Shown piece after piece: positions 35,422 to 43,562 of a DNA stretch of 64,000 bases (position 1 is the stretch's first letter; each line of letters starts with the position of its first letter). The translations under genes were made by a program, and so were the position numbers. The stretch comes from Nostoc sp. FACHB-973 (GTDB lineage: Bacteria > Cyanobacteriota > Cyanobacteriia > Cyanobacteriales > Nostocaceae): contig NZ_JACJSJ010000002.1 in the NCBI RefSeq assembly GCF_014698115.1, forward strand, positions 1 through 64,000, read 5' to 3'. The notes under the pieces were generated by a model, which was not told the DNA's origin, did not search any database, and saw only the letters and a list, made by a program, of their open reading frames with translations.

Positions 35422-36501
35422 ATGTCTCAAAAAAACGAAACGCTTAGTCTTTTCTTAGCCGTTATCATCACCATCGGCTTAATCTTTGGTGGCTTATGGT
35501 TTCTTATGGAACGGTGGGCACAAATAAATGTTGGTAATCAGTCAGTGAATGGCAATCAGCGTGATTCCATTCCTGGCGCTAACCAGTCGGTGAATGGCAA
35601 TACCAACTCTCCCATTCCTGTTAACAGCAAATGTAACCTGCCAAACCTCCCACAGGGTATATTCAACTATGGTGGTAGCACAACTTGGGCACCCATCCGT
35701 AAAGACGTAGACTCACAATTGCAAAGCCTGTGCCCTCAGTTTAGTTTACGTTACATTCAACCCATTAATGAAAAACCAGGATCTGGCACTGGGATTAAAA
35801 TGTTAATAGCTAATCAACTAGCTTTTTCTCAATCTTCTCGCTCAGTCAAAGCTGAAGAAAACGCAGAAGCTCAACAAAAAGGATTTAGTTTAAAAGAAAT
35901 TCCAGTGGCAATTGATGGGATTGCGATCGCCGTTAATCACAATCTGAATATTCCTGGTTTAACTGTCGCCCAAATCAAAGGTATTTATACAGGTAAAATT
36001 ACTAATTGGCAAGAAGTAGGCGGGGTAAATTTACCAATTACAGTCTACTCTCGCAGCAAAGAAGCTGGAGGTACAGTAGAGTTTTTTGTGGAAAATGTTC
36101 TCAATAAAGAGAATTTTGGTGCGAATATTACTTATATTGGTACTACCACTGAAGCTCTCCGAAAAATAGCTACAAATCCTGGTGCAATTTACTATGGTTC
36201 TGCCCCAGAAATTGTACCCCAGTGTACGATTAAGTCCCTACCAATAGCACGCACAAGTGATAAATTTGTGCCTCCCTATCAAGAACCTTTTGTACCTTTA
36301 TCTGAATGTCCCAAAAAACGCAATAACTTAAATAATCAGGCGTTTCGTAGTGGTGAATATGCCATTACTCGCAATTTATTTGTCATCCTTAAACAGAATA
36401 ATCAAACAGACCAGCAAGCTGGAGAAGCTTATGCAAATTGGCTCCTGACACCTGAAGGTCAAGAACTGATTGAAAAGTCTGGATTTGTCAGAATTAAGTA
36501 A
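35422..36501 (+). CDS. Membrane-anchored PstS-like substrate-binding protein (1)
   Basis: The 359-residue protein begins MSQKNETLSLFLAVI with a single membrane helix at about 8-28. A linker with a tandem NQSVNGNQ-type repeat (about 37-62) follows, then a PstS-like PBP domain (GGSTTWAPIR, GSGTGIKMLI, FSQSSR, IYTGKITNWQEVGG). The binding-loop residues (Ser/Thr and Gly-rich turns) resemble phosphate-binding proteins. There is no lipobox; the anchor is an uncleaved helix. It follows the kinase gene by 26 bases, and no permease or ATPase gene is nearby. Confidence 0.85.
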   Translation: MSQKNETLSLFLAVIITIGLIFGGLWFLMERWAQINVGNQSVNGNQRDSIPGANQSVNGNTNSPIPVNSKCNLPNLPQGIFNYGGSTTWAPIRKDVDSQLQSLCPQFSLRYIQPINEKPGSGTGIKMLIANQLAFSQSSRSVKAEENAEAQQKGFSLKEIPVAIDGIAIAVNHNLNIPGLTVAQIKGIYTGKITNWQEVGGVNLPITVYSRSKEAGGTVEFFVENVLNKENFGANITYIGTTTEALRKIATNPGAIYYGSAPEIVPQCTIKSLPIARTSDKFVPPYQEPFVPLSECPKKRNNLNNQAFRSGEYAITRNLFVILKQNNQTDQQAGEAYANWLLTPEGQELIEKSGFVRIK

Positions 36502-36507
36502 TCATTG

Positions 36508-36683
36508 TCAGGAGTCAGGAATCAGGAGTCAGAATTCAGAATTCAGTAAAGAGTCAGCAGTCAAAATTTCATAAGATTTAGATACTAAACTTGGTAATTT
36601 TAAGAAAATTAAAAAATAAAATATATACAGTACGCTTAATTCTATAATTATTCTGAATTCAGAATTCTGACTCCTGAATTCTT
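36508..36683. repeat. Inverted TCAGAAT/ATTCTGA repeat arms
   Basis: GGAGTCAGAATTCAG units (36508-36556) are mirrored by CTGAATTCAGAATTCTGACTCC units (36650-36683) across an AT-rich centre. They lie between the first and second binding-protein genes and could reduce read-through. Confidence 0.7.
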
Positions 36684-36729
36684 CAAAACAATTAAATAAT
36701 AAACATTTTTATTGTATTAAATTTTATTC

Positions 36730-38130
36730 ATGTCACAAAAGAATGAAACCGCAGTTTTAGTCTTGGCTCTGTTGTTGACACTTGGAATAGTCGGGGCTGG
36801 TGTCTGGTGGTTTACTAGAAATGGGGTCAATATTAGTAATACACTCACTCAAAAAACGCCCGAACCAGCGAGCAATGTATCATTAGAAGACCGCATTAGT
36901 TTTGGCGAAAAAACTTTAATTCCAGGTGAAATTGCTCCGGCAAAAAAAGAGGGAGTGCAAGCGATCGCGGCTAAAAGTTATGATAAGGCGATCGCTAGTT
37001 TACAAGCATTTCTCAAACTGCGACCCAACGATCCAGAGGCACTGATATATCTGAATAATGCCCGGATTGGCACTTCTCAAAGCTATACCATTGTTGCCTC
37101 AGTACCAATGGGCACAGATCCGAATACTTCCCTAGAAATTTTACGTGGCATTGCACAAGCCCAAAATACTATTAATACCTCTGGGGGAATTAAGAATGTG
37201 CCATTGAAAGTAGGGATAGCTAACGATGATAATAATCCAGAAATCTCTAAAAAAATCGCTTCCAAGTTAGTTAATAATCCCCAAGTGTTTGGTGTAATCG
37301 GCCCCAACGCCAGCGATACCACTTTAGCCGCAGGCACAGTGTATAATACCGGACAACTGGTAGCTATTTCCCCTACCAGTACTTCTGTGAAAATTTCTAA
37401 CTTTAGCCGCTACGTTTTTCGGACAGTTCCCAGTGATTTCATGGCTGCGAGAACATTAGCCAATTACATGGTGAAAACTTTACAGAAAAAAAATGCAGCG
37501 GTTTTCTTTAATTCCCAGAGTAACTATAGCCAGTCTTTAAAGTCTGAATTTGTTTCATCTGTTTCGCTGGAGGGTGGACAAGTATCAAGTGAATTTGACT
37601 TATCCCAAGCAGATTTTAGTGCAGCTAAAAGTGTAGAACGAGCTATTAAACAAGGTGCAGAAGTGTTGATGTTAGTTCCCAACACTAACACTCAAGATAA
37701 AGCGTTGCAGGTGGTTCAGGTTAACCAGAAACAGTTAACGCTTCTGGGAGGAGATAATGTTTATAACGTTAAAACTTTAGAAATTGGCAGAGAGCAAGCT
37801 GTGGGGATGATAGTAGCAGTTCCGTGGCATATTGAGGGCAATCCAATGTCAGATTTTCCTCAGAAATCCCGGCAGTTATGGGGTGGTGACGTGAGTTGGC
37901 GAACTGCCCTGAGCTATGATGCTACAGTAGCTCTGATTGCTGCCTTAGAACGCAATCCTACACGGTCTGGAGTCCAACAAGCACTTTTATCCTCTGACTT
38001 TTCAGCCAGTGGTGCTTCTGGTACAATTCGGTTTTTACCATCAGGCGATCGCACTGCCCCAGTCCAACTTGTAAAAATCGTTCCTGGATCTCGCTCTCGT
38101 ACTGGGTATGATTTTGAGCCAGTGAAATAA
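36730..38130 (+). CDS. Membrane-anchored amino-acid-type substrate-binding protein
   Basis: The protein (466 residues) begins MSQKNETAVLVLALLLTLG, the same anchor as its neighbours, with a helix at about 8-28. Residues about 60-112 look like one TPR-type repeat pair (AAKSYDKAIASLQAFLKLRPND). The rest (about 118-455) is a type I periplasmic-binding fold of the branched-chain amino-acid receptor class (Peripla_BP_6): FGVIGPNASDTTLAAG and ALSYDATVALIAALE. No LivHMGF-type transporter genes are present. A sensing rather than transport role is inferred from the kinase neighbour. Confidence 0.85.
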   Translation: MSQKNETAVLVLALLLTLGIVGAGVWWFTRNGVNISNTLTQKTPEPASNVSLEDRISFGEKTLIPGEIAPAKKEGVQAIAAKSYDKAIASLQAFLKLRPNDPEALIYLNNARIGTSQSYTIVASVPMGTDPNTSLEILRGIAQAQNTINTSGGIKNVPLKVGIANDDNNPEISKKIASKLVNNPQVFGVIGPNASDTTLAAGTVYNTGQLVAISPTSTSVKISNFSRYVFRTVPSDFMAARTLANYMVKTLQKKNAAVFFNSQSNYSQSLKSEFVSSVSLEGGQVSSEFDLSQADFSAAKSVERAIKQGAEVLMLVPNTNTQDKALQVVQVNQKQLTLLGGDNVYNVKTLEIGREQAVGMIVAVPWHIEGNPMSDFPQKSRQLWGGDVSWRTALSYDATVALIAALERNPTRSGVQQALLSSDFSASGASGTIRFLPSGDRTAPVQLVKIVPGSRSRTGYDFEPVK

Positions 38131-38248
38131 GGGGATTAGGGACTGGGGACTGGGGATTAGGGATTAGGGACTGGGGATAGGGAAGAGTTTTCTCAGTCCC
38201 CATTCCCCAGTCCCCAGTCCCCAGTCCCCAGTCCCCAGTCCCAGTATT
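38131..38248. repeat. GGGGACT/AGTCCCC inverted repeat arms
   Basis: G-rich GGGGATTAGGGACT units (38131-38180) are followed by AGTCCCC units, five or more in tandem (38195-38248). This is the same family as the block at 4829-4981. It separates the second and third binding-protein genes. Confidence 0.8.
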
Positions 38249-38272
38249 AAATGGACGCGGTAAAAATTTGTT

Positions 38273-39319
38273 ATGTCCCAAAAAAATGAAATACCTATTC
38301 TTGTTTTATCTATCCTAATTACAGTTGGGTTAATAGCTGGCGGTTTTTGGTGGTTCAGCAGAAAATCTGGTGTTGACCTAAATCAAATTAATTCTCGTAG
38401 CACCAACACACCCCAACCCACATCAGGACAGAGTAGTGGCACGACTTTCGCCTCAGTCCAAGAGGTTCCTACTGGATTATTCAATTACGGAGGTAGTACG
38501 TCTTGGGCACCAATTCGATTAATAGTTGATCCAGCAGTTCAAGCAGCGCGAGGAGAATTTAGGCTACGTTACGTAGAACCAAGCAATGCATCTCCTGGTT
38601 CTGGTACTGGCATCCAGTCGCTAATAGATGGTCAACTAGCTTTTGCCCAGTCTTCTCGACCAATCTTAGATCAGGAGTTTAGCCGCGCCCAACAGCGTGG
38701 GTTCACTTTGAAACAAATTCCTGTGGCAATTGATGGTTTGGCAGTCGCAGTTAACCCAAACCTCAACATCCCAGGACTGACGGTAGACCAGTTAAAGTCA
38801 ATTTACACTGGAAAAATTAATAATTGGAGCCAGCTAGGCGGTTCCAATATCCCAATCAAGCCTTATTCTCGCCGGATTGTTGATGGCGGCACAGTAGAAC
38901 TTTTTGTCCAAGACATCTTGGGTGGTCAAGCTTTCAGCTCCGATGTGGAATTTATCTCCACAACCACCCAAGCCTTGCAAAAATTGGCTGGTAGTCCTGG
39001 TGGCATTTACTACGCTTCTGCCCCAGAGGTGATTCCTCAATGTTCCATTAGAGCCTTGCCGTTGGGGCGCACACAAGGGCAATACATTGCTCCCTACCAA
39101 GAACCATTTGTCCTCCCGTCTGAATGTCCTGGTAAACGGAACAAGTTGAACATTGAGGCTTTTCAATCAGGAAAGTACCCAATTACCCGCAATCTGTTTG
39201 TGGTGGTCAAACAGAATGGTCAGACTGAGCAGCAAGCAGGTGTCGCTTACGCCAACTTACTGCTGACTGAGCAGGGGCAGGAATTGATTACCCAAGCTGG
39301 GTTTGTCAAAATTCGCTGA
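38273..39319 (+). CDS. Membrane-anchored PstS-like substrate-binding protein (2)
   Basis: The 348-residue protein begins MSQKNEIPILVLSILIT, sharing the anchor of its two neighbours. Its PBP domain is clearly paralogous to the one at 35422: GGSTSWAPIR, GSGTGIQSLIDGQ, FAQSSRP, IYTGKINNWSQLGG and the shared ending TEQGQELITQAGFVKIR. The conserved cysteine pair (QCSIRALP, SECPGKRNKL) matches the first copy. This suggests local duplication. Ligand unknown; phosphate or another oxyanion by family. Confidence 0.85.
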   Translation: MSQKNEIPILVLSILITVGLIAGGFWWFSRKSGVDLNQINSRSTNTPQPTSGQSSGTTFASVQEVPTGLFNYGGSTSWAPIRLIVDPAVQAARGEFRLRYVEPSNASPGSGTGIQSLIDGQLAFAQSSRPILDQEFSRAQQRGFTLKQIPVAIDGLAVAVNPNLNIPGLTVDQLKSIYTGKINNWSQLGGSNIPIKPYSRRIVDGGTVELFVQDILGGQAFSSDVEFISTTTQALQKLAGSPGGIYYASAPEVIPQCSIRALPLGRTQGQYIAPYQEPFVLPSECPGKRNKLNIEAFQSGKYPITRNLFVVVKQNGQTEQQAGVAYANLLLTEQGQELITQAGFVKIR

Positions 39320-39396
39320 CACTGCGATCGCCTCGGTTGAGGCTTAGCCCATCACACTCAGACAGAGTGGCGGAAATCGCCCCTCTGAACTGTGCT

Positions 39397-40116
39397 TTAG
39401 CCGGCTCTATTAATCGACTCTGCTGGTAAGCAAATAAGATTATCGCCTTGGGTGAGAATTAAGCCACGTTGACGCAGCTTGCCCATTAAGCGGGTGACGG
39501 TAACACGAGTTGAACCAATCGCGCTACCAATTTGGGCATGGGTAAGGGGAAAAGGCAGACAATAGCCGCGAATTACATCTGGATCGGTGTCGCTCATCGC
39601 CGGCTCTCCATACTCCTCAATCAACAATGTGAGAAATCCTAAGAGTCGGTCAATTGTGCGGCGTTGTCCCAAGGCACTCAGCCACAGCAGCTTACGCTGG
39701 TGCTGGTATCTAAAGGCATCCATAACTTCCCGGCGGAAGTGAGGCCAGTTGTCTAAATCGTGCCAGTACATCCACAGAACCGCAGTTTGGTCAACATGGG
39801 CGTAAGCCTGGAGAGTGAATGGTGACTGAGCAACAATTTCAAATGGCTGTCCCGCTCCAACAAAACCCAAGAACGCTTCTTCTGGAGTTCTGTTGATTCG
39901 TCGAGATGTTAGCTGGCTGGCAGTCGCACTAACCTGGGCGGTTCCAACCATACGGATTGCACCCCTTTGCACCAAATATAGCAATCCAGGTCGGGCTGGA
40001 ATGCGCTCATCTTTGCTAAAGGTGCGGCACCGGTAGTGTTCCTGAGCCCAGTCAAGAATCCGTTGCCAAGTCAAAAAAGGCCGTGATGCCTCAGAAAAAG
40101 AAGATGGAGATTGCAT
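39397..40116 (-). CDS. devH: Crp/Fnr-family regulator DevH
   Basis: I choose the start MQSPSSFSEASRPFLTW (40116), giving 239 residues; the frame is open 17 codons further. The N-terminal part is a cyclic-nucleotide-binding-like beta barrel (GLLYLVQRGAIRMVG). The C-terminal winged HTH is LTHAQIGSAIGSTRVTVTRL followed by MGKLRQRG. I recognise it as DevH, a regulator needed in Anabaena for a functional heterocyst glycolipid layer and thus aerobic nitrogen fixation. It resembles NtcA in fold but differs in the recognition helix. A strong NtcA-type promoter lies upstream. DevH rather than another paralogue is recognition from memory, not a search. Confidence 0.82.
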   Translation of the reverse strand: MQSPSSFSEASRPFLTWQRILDWAQEHYRCRTFSKDERIPARPGLLYLVQRGAIRMVGTAQVSATASQLTSRRINRTPEEAFLGFVGAGQPFEIVAQSPFTLQAYAHVDQTAVLWMYWHDLDNWPHFRREVMDAFRYQHQRKLLWLSALGQRRTIDRLLGFLTLLIEEYGEPAMSDTDPDVIRGYCLPFPLTHAQIGSAIGSTRVTVTRLMGKLRQRGLILTQGDNLICLPAESINRAG

Positions 40117-40258
40117 AGGTAACAAAGAGCGTTCGGCTGAAGACAAAGACGTGATCAAAAGGTGCAAGGAGTGTCTTTGTGTTGGCGATGGAGGCTTAAC
40201 GCCTAACAGCGCCAGCCATCTAAAGAATAGAAAGCAAAGAATTACTCTCTACTCTTTT

Positions 40259-40298
40259 GTTATACTTCCTACTGTACAATGATGGTAGTAAAATTTAC
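40259..40298 (-). promoter_or_regulatory. NtcA-activated class II promoter candidate for devH
   Basis: On the minus strand GTAAATTTTACTAC fits GTA-N8-TAC exactly (40298-40285). After 20 bases comes the -10 element TATAAC (40264-40259). NtcA class II promoters have this box about 20-23 bases before the -10. A start site near 40252 would leave a leader of about 135 bases before devH. Confidence 0.65.
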
Positions 40299-40429
40299 TC
40301 ACTATTCATCGAATATTCATCAAATTTTATCCTACTCTCATTTTTCTTCATCTACATTAAACCTATATCCGGAGACAGGTGACAGCAAATTAACAAATAT
40401 ACTTTACAAACTTATTTACGTAAAATTTC

Positions 40430-41371
40430 GTGTGCTACAAAATACAATCACTCAAGTATATATCATTTAAGCGGCTACTAGATAAATATTTAAGCGAATT
40501 ATTAAGTATTAATACTGAAAATCAAAAAAATGAATACATAGAAAGTAAAAAAATTACTCTACACAAAGATATAAATAATCGCAAAATTTTGTATACCTCT
40601 GGTGTGGCGTTGCGAGTGTCAAACTCTCAGAATCGAAAAGCAATGGAGGTTGCCAGCGCGATCGCCCTTAATTTATCAGCAACCTGTGGAGGTGTTTTTA
40701 ACGTGCAAATAGTTCCCCCTGGTTGGATAAATTTTGAATTGACTGACTCAAGCTTGGCGACTTGGTTACAAAGTTTGGTATGGGGGAAGGGGGAGTGGGG
40801 AGTGGGGGAGATGAGGGAGCAGGGGAACAGGGGAGCAGGGGAGCAGGGGAGCAGGGGAGCAGTAAGTTTTTCCCCTCTGCCCCTCTGCCCCTCCGCACCT
40901 CTGCCTCTTGTGCCCAATGCCCTATTCCCTATTCAATATGCCCATGCGCGTTGCTGTTCGCTAGTGCTGCTGGCTCACCGGGAGGGATTGATTCAACTTA
41001 GAGAACCGCTTGCAAATAGTAGTCCAAGTTTTTGGAGTGTGATTTCCCCTAACCCTATACCTTGGCTGAACTGGGATGGAAAATTGCGGCTAAATCACCC
41101 AGATGAACGTCGTCTAATTAGGGAGTTAGTGGGAGTGGTAGACAACATAGAGTGTCCTGATGTTAGGGGTTCTGTGAAATGGGAAAAAGCAGCGTTGAAT
41201 TTGAGCCAAGCTTTTGAAAACTTCTGGTGTAATTGTCGTATTTGGGGTGAAGTGAAAATTATGTCACCAGAGTTAGCCCAAGCTAGGCTGGGATTGCTTA
41301 TGGCTACTGGGTCAGTATTAAAATTTGTGCTAGAGGAAAACCTGGGAAGTTTTGCGCCATTGGAGTTATAA
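40430..41371 (+). CDS. ArgS-like DALR anticodon-binding protein without catalytic domain
   Basis: The 313-residue protein starts at GTG. The N-terminal about 110 residues resemble the extra N-terminal domain of arginyl-tRNA synthetase (YTSGVALRVSNSQNRKAMEV, VFNVQIVPPGWINFEL). The C-terminal about 110 residues form a DALR-type helical domain (HPDERRLIRELVG, ALNLSQAFENFW, ARLGLLMATGSVLKFVL). The Rossmann catalytic domain between them is absent. Residues about 118-163 are a translated short tandem repeat (EQGNRGAGEQGSRGA, then SPLPLCPSAPLPL) that keeps the frame. Role unknown; tRNA-Arg binding is possible. Confidence 0.75.
   Translation: MCYKIQSLKYISFKRLLDKYLSELLSINTENQKNEYIESKKITLHKDINNRKILYTSGVALRVSNSQNRKAMEVASAIALNLSATCGGVFNVQIVPPGWINFELTDSSLATWLQSLVWGKGEWGVGEMREQGNRGAGEQGSRGAVSFSPLPLCPSAPLPLVPNALFPIQYAHARCCSLVLLAHREGLIQLREPLANSSPSFWSVISPNPIPWLNWDGKLRLNHPDERRLIRELVGVVDNIECPDVRGSVKWEKAALNLSQAFENFWCNCRIWGEVKIMSPELAQARLGLLMATGSVLKFVLEENLGSFAPLEL
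40782..40918. repeat. Short tandem repeat inside the DALR-protein gene
   Basis: GGGGGAGTGGGGAGT and GGGGAGCA units (about 40782-40862) are followed by CCCCTCTGC units (about 40872-40905). Both arms are translated in frame without stops. Confidence 0.8.
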
Positions 41372-41520
41372 AAACTTTCATCAGAGGTATTGACTCAATG
41401 CATCACCTCGGCTACATTAGCTCTTGTGTGAGGAGCGAACCAGCAGGGGCACCGAGACGAAACACGGCCAGTCGTCGGTGTCCTTTCTGATTGATACGGC
41501 TTAGCTTTGAAAAAGCGCCG

Positions 41521-42357
41521 TTATTGAAGCAAAAATTTTTCGATCGCCACAGCTACTCCATCTTCCTCTACGCTAGGAGCTACCCACTGAGCGATCGCTT
41601 GCACTGGTTCCGGTGCGTTTCCCATAGCTACACCAAAACCAACACACTCTAGCATTTCCAGATCGTTGAAGTTATCACCAATAGCCATGACGTTGGCTAT
41701 TTGTAATCCCAGCAATTCTTCGGCTAGGTAACTTACAGCAGTCCCTTTATTCACAGAAGCGTTAGTTGCTTCTAGGAAGGTAGCAACAGATGTTGTTAAA
41801 TAAAGTTCAGCGGGTGTATACTGTCGGCGCAAATTCCCCAATACCTCGTTGATGAAATTTGTGTCATCACACAAAGCAAGAATTTTTGTCGGTTCATTCG
41901 TTAAGACTTGGCGCAAATCACCGACGGGAATTGGGACAATACCAGAACGTTGTGCATAAATTTCGCTTTCTTTGGTTATTTCCCGGACGTAGAGTTGGTC
42001 ATTGATGTAAAAGTGGACAGATAAAAGCCGCCGCAATTGAGGCTGTTCAAAATAATCGATTAGCTGGTGGGCAATTTCTCTAGAAACCACTAAATGGCGA
42101 TGAATTTTTTGGCTGGTGGGGTCTTGAATCCAGGCTCCTTGATAAGCCATTAATGGCAATGTAGAGCCGATTTCTTGGTGAAAGCGTAAGGCTGAACGAT
42201 ACATACGACCAGTAGCGATCGCCACTGGAATGCCTTGTGCTTGTGCTGCAATCAGCGCTTGCTTTACAGGTTCGCTGATGGTGTTAGAGTGTCCGGCGAT
42301 CGTGCCATCTATGTCTACAACCAGCAGTTTAATATCTTTGGCAGATGCTTTATGCAT
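41521..42357 (-). CDS. Cof-type HAD-IIB hydrolase
   Basis: The 278-residue protein has HAD motif I VVDIDGTIAG (nucleophile Asp about residue 14, then Asp16), motif II AIATGR and motif IV AIGDNFNDLEML. The C2-type cap between motifs II and III assigns it to the Cof/HAD-IIB group. These enzymes dephosphorylate sugar phosphates, FMN or related small molecules; the substrate cannot be told from sequence. It is convergent with the DALR-protein gene and stands alone. Confidence 0.9.
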   Translation of the reverse strand: MHKASAKDIKLLVVDIDGTIAGHSNTISEPVKQALIAAQAQGIPVAIATGRMYRSALRFHQEIGSTLPLMAYQGAWIQDPTSQKIHRHLVVSREIAHQLIDYFEQPQLRRLLSVHFYINDQLYVREITKESEIYAQRSGIVPIPVGDLRQVLTNEPTKILALCDDTNFINEVLGNLRRQYTPAELYLTTSVATFLEATNASVNKGTAVSYLAEELLGLQIANVMAIGDNFNDLEMLECVGFGVAMGNAPEPVQAIAQWVAPSVEEDGVAVAIEKFLLQ

Positions 42358-42505
42358 AAATTTCCTAGATTTAAAGTTCCAGTTAGAGGTTATACCATTT
42401 TGGATTTTAGATTTTAGATTTTAGATTGGGTATTGGGTATTGGAAAATAGTATTTTCAATCTTATTTCCCAGTCCCCACTCCCTACTCCCCACTCCCTAG
42501 TCACA

Positions 42506-42536
42506 ACAAAAAAACCCGATTCTCGAAAGAATCGGG
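42506..42536 (-). terminator. Rho-independent terminator of the PEP-CTERM gene
   Basis: CCCGATTC/GAATCGGG (42515-42522 with 42529-42536) has a TCGAAA loop. On the minus strand a T run follows (A run at about 42506-42514). It lies about 70 bases after the stop of the PEP-CTERM gene. Confidence 0.85.
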
Positions 42537-42606
42537 GGGATTTACATTTAAGTTAGATAATTTGACTGAATAGATAGAATCAAAAATCTACCTATTCAAC
42601 TAAAGT

Positions 42607-43341
42607 CTATGAATTTAACACCTTGATCCAGCTTTTTTTGCGTTGTGACAACAGACAAAGCCCAGCAACTAAACCAATTCCAAGGGTAGTTGATGCTTCA
42701 GGTACAGACTTCAATTCTTCGTAGTTGTAAGTTACTTTGATACCTGCTTTGGCATATGTATCAATATAGGATCTCATGTTGCCAGATCCTGTAACTAGTG
42801 AGGTGGCTATTGCTGAGAACAAAAAGTCTACGTTGCCATTACCAATAAAAGACTGCAAGAATTGCGAATCAGTAAAAGATTTAGTAGCAGATTGTGTGGC
42901 GGTTAAGTTAGAAAGAGTCTTTCCTGATGTACCCCCATAATCAGTGACGCTATCGTATTTAGCAACTTGGTAAGTAGAAGTATATTGTGGATTCAGTGCC
43001 AACAAAGACTGATTATTTAATTTTAAGCTCAATTGACTGCCAAGATGTACTGTTGCTTGAGTTGCACTTGGACTTCTATTTTCAAAACCTGCATTTCCAA
43101 GTATGTCGCCAGCAAATTCGATGGTTACACCTTGGAGTGTACCGAGAGATGAGTCAAATTGTTGGACGCTCAAAGATTCATCAATGATATTTGTGAAATC
43201 GTAGTTAGTAGAACTAGTGTACGAAAGTGCAGCTGCATTAGCTACTCCAGAAGTTGCAACAATTCCTGCCAAAGCTGTAGCAGCACCTAGAGTGTTCAAT
43301 AGTTTTGTTGTCATGATGGAAGATGCTTTTTGACGAATCAT
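42607..43341 (-). CDS. PEP-CTERM sorting-signal exported protein
   Basis: The protein (244 residues; 235 from a second possible start MTTKLLNTL at 43314) has a signal peptide ending in an ANA-type site near residue 36. A Ser/Thr/Asn-rich beta-type middle follows, and the C-terminal signal is VPEASTTLGIGLVAGLCLL then RKK. The PEP motif is the usual VPE form, and the hydrophobic helix plus basic end match the exosortase target signal. In cyanobacteria such proteins are exported and linked to surface polysaccharide; function unknown. A clear terminator follows. Confidence 0.85.
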   Translation of the reverse strand: MIRQKASSIMTTKLLNTLGAATALAGIVATSGVANAAALSYTSSTNYDFTNIIDESLSVQQFDSSLGTLQGVTIEFAGDILGNAGFENRSPSATQATVHLGSQLSLKLNNQSLLALNPQYTSTYQVAKYDSVTDYGGTSGKTLSNLTATQSATKSFTDSQFLQSFIGNGNVDFLFSAIATSLVTGSGNMRSYIDTYAKAGIKVTYNYEELKSVPEASTTLGIGLVAGLCLLSQRKKSWIKVLNS

Positions 43342-43562
43342 TAAGGGGTTACTAAATTATTTCTAACTCGTAACTTTTGTTTCTAGGCTTGATAAATACA
43401 CGTAAATTTATGTGAACTTTTGATGTTCAATTTCCTTTAGCAAACATACATTTTTAGGAATTGTATGAAGTTTTGTTAAGAAAGCCATGCCAACATACAG
43501 GAATTTCAATAAAGCAACTGATGCAGTATGTAAATAACGAAGCTTCTAGGTAAAATAGGGCT

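Noticed and set aside
40279..40470. 63-codon frame upstream of the DALR-protein gene
   Set aside because: It runs across the NtcA-type promoter region and overlaps the next gene; no protein-like features.
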